Below, piece after piece: positions 62,085-64,000 of a stretch of 64,000 nt of DNA. How positions within the stretch are numbered: the first letter of the stretch is position 1; every line of letters starts with the position of its first letter. The position numbers were made by a program, and so were the translations under genes. The stretch is from contig JAHDXT010000008.1 of NCBI GenBank assembly GCA_023384095.1, forward strand, positions 1 through 64,000, written 5' to 3'. The notes under the pieces were generated by a model. The model was not told where the DNA came from, ran no database searches, and worked only from the letters and a program-made list of their open reading frames with translations. The stretch is from Hyphomicrobiaceae bacterium. GTDB lineage: Bacteria > Pseudomonadota > Alphaproteobacteria > Rhizobiales > Hyphomicrobiaceae.

Positions 62085-62867
62085 TCAACTGGAAAGGCTA
62101 TCGCCGTCGGCTGTGCCGGCAGACGACAGCCGCGCCAGCACTTCGGCCGGAAGCGGCGCTGCTGCCCCGAACCAGGCATGCCGGACGACGGCGATGCGGC
62201 CGGCGGCGACTGCGCTGGCCTCGTCGCCGGGGCTGGAGGTGCCCGGTCGCCCGCGCCGGATGCGAAACGAGACGAGCGCGTCGCCGTCGCGCGACACCAC
62301 GTCGACCTCGCTCGCGATCTTGTCGCGGCCGGTCTTTGCCTCCACGGCCGTAGCGGGCAGCCGGCGCGGCAGATTGATCGAGAGGTAATGCCCCTCCAGC
62401 GCCCACGACCGTCGCATCTCCCACAACGCGCCGATGAGGCGCGCCAGGCAGGGGGCGTCCTGCTCCTCGACGGGGCTGCCGCGCGGCCGTGAGAAGCCGA
62501 CCGCCGGAATACCCCAGAACGTCGCCTCCCGCGCAACGGCGAGAGTGCCCGAGTAGATCGTGTCCTCGCCGACGTTGCGGTCGTCGTTGACGCCCGACAG
62601 CACCACGTCAGGCCTTTGCCCGCCGTCTAGCGGGACCATCATTGCCGCGACGATGCAATCGGCGGGCGCTCCTGTGCAACTGTAGGTGCGCTCGCCGACC
62701 CGGACGAGATCGATCGTCCGGTCGAAGCTGAGCTGGTGGCTGGCCGCGGTCCATTTGCGCACCGGGGCGATGATCCGGACGTCGGGGCTGAGCAGCCGGG
62801 CGGCGCTCGCCAGCAGCGCCAGTCCCGGCGCGTCGATGCCGTCGTCGTTGCTCAGGAGGATGCGCAT
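62085..62867 (-). CDS. surE: 5'/3'-nucleotidase SurE
   Basis: MRILLSNDDGIDAPGLALLASAA; VLSGVNDDRNVGEDTIYSGTLAVARE. Confidence 0.94.
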   Translation of the reverse strand: MRILLSNDDGIDAPGLALLASAARLLSPDVRIIAPVRKWTAASHQLSFDRTIDLVRVGERTYSCTGAPADCIVAAMMVPLDGGQRPDVVLSGVNDDRNVGEDTIYSGTLAVAREATFWGIPAVGFSRPRGSPVEEQDAPCLARLIGALWEMRRSWALEGHYLSINLPRRLPATAVEAKTGRDKIASEVDVVSRDGDALVSFRIRRGRPGTSSPGDEASAVAAGRIAVVRHAWFGAAAPLPAEVLARLSSAGTADGDSLSS

Positions 62868-64000
62868 GCCGGACCAGCCTCCGCGACGAGATCCAGTCGG
62901 TCGCCGGTGCGGGCGGATGCGCGCAGCAGCGGCATGTGCGCCGCCAGCCGCTGCATCGTGGCCGGCTCGGCCGAGTGACCCAGGACGAGGCGAGGCCGGC
63001 AGGCTGCGATCAGCGCCTGGTTCTCGGGCAGATTGGGGTGAGTGGGCAGCCGCAGCCAATGGGCGCGGCCGTCCTTTAGCATCTGCTGGCCGGGGCTGCC
63101 GTCCGGGAGGTGTCCGGTGAACAGCACGGCCGCACCGCATTCGCCGGCGCGGGTCAGGATCGCGCGTGACGGCCCGGCGATCCCCATGCCGTCGTGGCAG
63201 AGCAGGGGGCCGTCGGGCAGCGCCTCGCCGTCCGTCCAGTCGGCGGCCGCGTCAAGGCGTGCCCTGAGCAGGCCGGCCGCGCCCGTCGCCAGCCAATGGC
63301 CGCTTTCGATCTGAGTTGCCAGGGACCGGCGCATGCCGACGTGGATGGCGAGCGGTCCGTCGAGGATCGCCATGAGCTCGAGCGGCCTGCCCTGCAGCGG
63401 CGCCGGCAGGACGCAGGCCGGATGCGCGCGTACCCAGTCGACGATTGCCGCGGCGCGATTCCGGGTGCTGACGGAATCGTCGGCGTAGGATGCGTCCAGC
63501 ACCAGCAGGTCGCACGGCGGCGGCGGATCCATCACGAAAACGCTGCTGTGCGGAACGCAATCCCCGCAGTAGCCCAGCACCGTGACGCCGTCGTCCAGCC
63601 ACAGCCATGCGCCGCCGGCGATATGCCCGTTGCGTCCGGTCCTGATCCGCACCGTGCCGATCCGCGTCTCGCCCGGGCAGGGGAGAGGCTCGATGGCCAC
63701 GCGCTCGGCGAGCTCCCGGTGATGCGGCAGGGCGTACTGGCTCCAGATCAGCGGCGCGTCCGCCCTGGTCGCCGCCGTCATCAGCACCCTGCCCGAGAAG
63801 CCGTTGGCGAGGCACCAGCCGAGCGCCCCGACGTGGTCCTCGTGGCTGTGCGTGATGACGATCGCGTCGCAGCGGGAGAGATCGCGGGCTTCGATCGCGG
63901 GATAGTAGTCCACACCGGTGGCGCTCGTGTTGATGCCGACGTCGATGATGAGGCGGGTCGCGCCCGCCTCGACGCCGAGCGACGTGCGGCCCTTCTCCCC
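62852..64000 (-). CDS. MBL-fold metallo-hydrolase (partial, 5' end beyond the window)
   Basis: Provided ORF ends at a GTG (63913), but the frame stays open to 64000 reading ...GVEAGATRLIIDVGINTSATGVDYYPAIEARDLSRCDAIVITHSHEDHVGAL. Confidence 0.88.
   Translation of the reverse strand, partial: GEKGRTSLGVEAGATRLIIDVGINTSATGVDYYPAIEARDLSRCDAIVITHSHEDHVGALGWCLANGFSGRVLMTAATRADAPLIWSQYALPHHRELAERVAIEPLPCPGETRIGTVRIRTGRNGHIAGGAWLWLDDGVTVLGYCGDCVPHSSVFVMDPPPPCDLLVLDASYADDSVSTRNRAAAIVDWVRAHPACVLPAPLQGRPLELMAILDGPLAIHVGMRRSLATQIESGHWLATGAAGLLRARLDAAADWTDGEALPDGPLLCHDGMGIAGPSRAILTRAGECGAAVLFTGHLPDGSPGQQMLKDGRAHWLRLPTHPNLPENQALIAACRPRLVLGHSAEPATMQRLAAHMPLLRASARTGDRLDLVAEAGPACASS

Overview
GC-rich alphaproteobacterial (probably Hyphomicrobiales, inferred from gene content and order) chromosomal window. 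No intact transposase, phage, CRISPR array, rRNA or convincing tRNA was seen. The right-hand ~50 kb is mostly housekeeping: purL/purQ/purS/purC/purA, serC-serA, prs-rplY, pth, gnd-gluconokinase, moaE-moaD-pgsA, lgt, proC, ilvE beside a MarR/OmpR/EnvZ-type regulator set, and surE. The left ~13.6 kb is the most unusual part. It is a LacI-regulated catabolic island with a split transketolase, a ribose-type ABC transporter whose ATPase gene lies in a different operon, a CoA-transferase-fold pair that appears to lack the catalytic Glu (IpdAB-like), an AroE-like dehydrogenase with a changed substrate motif, a GldA-like dehydrogenase, an SDR, a double-hotdog MaoC-like protein and a CaiB-type CoA transferase. 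Four near-identical CG-centred palindromes (GAAAA[T/C]CGTTTTTTC) sit in front of all of its transcription units, including the LacI gene, and define a candidate regulon. Other notable points: a decayed duplicate of the purL 3' end flanking a cupin gene, a frameshift in a C8/G8 tract of an HWE-type histidine kinase inside the lgt-methyltransferase-pgeF cluster, a proline-racemase-family protein with Ser/Thr in place of both catalytic Cys, and several families of dispersed intergenic palindromic repeats.
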